NCBI GenBank assembly: GCA_018269075.1
Contig: JAFDVJ010000004.1
Location: 1-64,000 of the forward strand
DNA length: 64,000 bases
Origin: Acidobacteriota bacterium
GTDB taxonomy: Bacteria > Acidobacteriota > Blastocatellia > Pyrinomonadales > Pyrinomonadaceae
Direction: 5' to 3'
Each line of letters begins with the position of its first letter. Within the stretch, counting starts at the first letter, position 1. Positions 62,422 through 64,000 of the stretch are shown here, one piece after another. Under the pieces are notes generated by a model that saw nothing but the letters and a program-made list of their open reading frames with translations, was not told where the DNA came from and did no database searches. The position numbers and the translations under genes are program-made.

Positions 62422-64000
62422 ATGTCTTCTCCGCTAACACAAATCAAGGAAACCTGGGAACGGCTGCCGATGAAGGGGCGAATCGCCACGATCGCGGCGG
62501 CCGTCGCCACGCTGGGCCTCGTCGGAGCGCTCGTTTATTACGGATCGCAGCCCGATTACGCGGTTTTGTTTTCGGATCTGAACCCGACCGACGCCCAGTC
62601 GATCGTCGACAAGCTCAAAGCCGAAAACGTGCCCTATTCGCTGACCAACGGCGGCACCACGATTTCCGTCCCGCAGGAACGGATTTCCGAACTCCGTCTG
62701 CAGGTCGCCGCCAGCGGCGCGATCTCGGGCGGCCACGTCGGCTTCGATCTGTTCGACAAAACGAGCTTCGGCGCGACCGATTTCGCCCAGCAGGTCAATT
62801 ACCGGCGGGCGATCGAGGGCGAGCTTTCGAAAACGCTCGAAGGAATGGACGAGGTCGATTCGGCGCGCGTCCACATCACCCCGCAGAAGGAATCGGTCTT
62901 CACCGAAAAGGAAGAGGGCGCGAAGGCTTCGGTGATGCTGAAAGTCAAACAAAACAAAGAGCTTTCACCGGAACGGACGGACGCCATCGTGAGCCTTCTC
63001 GCGAGTTCGGTCGAGGGCCTCGACCCGTCGAACGTCTCGGTGATGGACACGCGCGGGCGGCTGCTCGTCGCCGCCGGGCGCGGCAAAAGCGGCGGCCTCA
63101 ACGACGCCGGGGCGTTTCACGCGCAGCTCGAAGCCAAACAGAAATACGAGATGGAAAGCGCCGCCCGGATCATCGCGCTGCTCGAACCGGTCGTCGGCCA
63201 GGATCGCGTCCGCGCCGACGTCGCCGCCGATATCGATTTCAGCCAGATCGAGCAGAACGAGGAGAAATACAACCCGCAGTCGCAGGTCGTCCGCTCGCAG
63301 CAGACCTCGCAGGAGGCGCGTAATTCGAATTCGGCCAACCCGAACGGCGTCGTCGGCGCGCGCTCGAACAACCCGACGACCGCGTCGCCGTCGCCGACGC
63401 CGGCGGCCTCGACGACCGGCGATTCGCGCAACACCGCGACCGTCAATTACGAGATCGACAAAACGGTCCGCAAAACGATCGGCGGCGGCGGCCGCGTCAG
63501 CCGGATGACGGTCTCGGTCGTCGTCGACAACAAAACCGTCAACGGCGTCGAAGTCGCGCGGACGCCCGACGAGATCAAGCAGATTCAGGATCTGGTCGGC
63601 GGCGCGATCGGCATCGATCCCAATCGCGGCGATTCGGTCGTCGTCCAGACGATGCCCTTCGACAAGCCGGCCGACACCGCGACGCCGCCCTCGACCCTCG
63701 ACAAATACAAACAGTTCGTGCCGAGCGCCCTCAAATACGGCGCGCTCGTCCTGATCGCCCTGCTCCTGTTATGGTTCGTCATCCTGCCCGCGCGAAAAGC
63801 GCTGAAGGCGGCCGCCGTCCCGGAAACGGATCAGGCCCGGCTTCTCGAAGGAGCCAAATCTGAAGAATCCGAGGAGGAAGAAAAACGCTTGGAAGAAACG
63901 GAAACACCCAAACAACTCGAAGAAAATCACGGAGAAATCCCGCCGCTGACGACCGTCGCCGACCTCGAAGCGCAGATGAACGCCGAGGATCACGCGATGG
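62422..64000 (+). CDS. fliF: Flagellar MS-ring protein FliF, 3' truncated by window edge
   Basis: The frame is open to the window end (about 526 residues seen). TM1 at about 22-42 (TIAAAVATLGLVGALVYYG), ring-building motifs ISVPQERISELRLQVAASG and FDKTSFGATDFAQQVNYRRAIEGELSKTL, ARVHITPQKESVF, the RBM3 region with ATVNYEIDKTVRKTI and SVVVDNK, then TM2 (YGALVLIALLLLWFVILPA, about 435-455) and an acidic cytoplasmic tail that will bind FliG. It forms the first ring of the motor. No clear ribosome site because a repeat arm lies directly upstream. Confidence 0.97.
   Translation, partial: MSSPLTQIKETWERLPMKGRIATIAAAVATLGLVGALVYYGSQPDYAVLFSDLNPTDAQSIVDKLKAENVPYSLTNGGTTISVPQERISELRLQVAASGAISGGHVGFDLFDKTSFGATDFAQQVNYRRAIEGELSKTLEGMDEVDSARVHITPQKESVFTEKEEGAKASVMLKVKQNKELSPERTDAIVSLLASSVEGLDPSNVSVMDTRGRLLVAAGRGKSGGLNDAGAFHAQLEAKQKYEMESAARIIALLEPVVGQDRVRADVAADIDFSQIEQNEEKYNPQSQVVRSQQTSQEARNSNSANPNGVVGARSNNPTTASPSPTPAASTTGDSRNTATVNYEIDKTVRKTIGGGGRVSRMTVSVVVDNKTVNGVEVARTPDEIKQIQDLVGGAIGIDPNRGDSVVVQTMPFDKPADTATPPSTLDKYKQFVPSALKYGALVLIALLLLWFVILPARKALKAAAVPETDQARLLEGAKSEESEEEEKRLEETETPKQLEENHGEIPPLTTVADLEAQMNAEDHAM

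Noticed and set aside
62422..64000. Possible frameshift because fliF shows no stop
   Set aside because: The frame is intact to the window end; the gene is simply cut off.

Overview
The window is almost entirely a flagellum and chemotaxis island of a GC-rich diderm bacterium. P- and L-ring genes (flgI, flgH, flgA) show that it has an outer membrane. Polar-type regulators flhF/flhG, the FlgM/FliA switch, the FliW/CsrA pair and CheX/CheD (no cheZ seen) suit a non-enteric lineage. Multi-PAS kinases, an LCCL-domain protein and 7-nt intergenic repeats make Acidobacteriota (Blastocatellia-like) my best guess, but I cannot place the phylum from sequence alone. No rRNA, tRNA, CRISPR array, transposase, integrase or prophage gene was seen.

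Layout. 1-2.4 kb: the 3' end of a sigma-54 activator, a small unknown protein behind a sigma-54-type promoter, and a secreted CAP-domain protein. 2.4-16.4 kb (minus strand): a signalling block transcribed as GAF/PAS hybrid kinase with Hpt, sigma-54 response regulator, ten-PAS kinase, Rcp1-type receiver, REC-PAS-kinase-REC protein. 16.6-27 kb (plus): flhA-flhF-flhG-fliA-fliM-fliN-(SwrB-like ORF)-flgF-flgG-flgA-flgH. 27-34.7 kb: flgI-flgJ(M23 fusion)-flgM-flgN-flgK-flgL-fliW-csrA-motA-motB. 35.0-35.5 kb: an LCCL-domain protein on the minus strand. 35.9-40.5 kb: fliC-flaG-fliD-fliS-fliT-like. 40.6-45.8 kb: cheY-cheX-cheA-cheW and a beta-barrel-like protein. 45.9-56.1 kb: three transmembrane chemoreceptors and two soluble globin-coupled chemoreceptors. 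56.1-59.3 kb: cheR-cheD-cheY-cheX-cheB. 59.4-60.8 kb (minus): a FlrC/FlgR-type sigma-54 activator. 61.1-64 kb: flgB-flgC-fliE-fliF (fliF runs off the end).

Regulation can be read from the DNA. Sites with exact GG-N10-GC spacing (sigma-54) precede flhA, flgB, the 1.3-kb ORF and, inside the end of flgH, flgI. Sites of the form TAAAGTTT-N11-GCCGATAA (sigma-28) precede flgM, fliC, fliS, the cheY-cheA operon and the globin chemoreceptors. This gives a two-tier cascade: sigma-54 plus activator makes the rod, rings, export gate and FliA; FliA, held by FlgM until export, makes filament and chemotaxis genes. CsrA/FliW probably tunes flagellin translation through GGA motifs in the fliC leader.

The most unusual structures are: (i) short 7-nt tandem repeats, often forming perfect 32-bp inverted arms, placed directly after stop codons between flagellar genes; (ii) a conserved C-terminal tail (IPFD...F) on four of five chemoreceptors; (iii) a sigma-54-type promoter followed by an intrinsic-terminator-like hairpin just before flgI; (iv) an FlgJ-M23 peptidase fusion and an FlgH without lipobox cysteine; (v) an LCCL-domain secreted protein embedded in the island.
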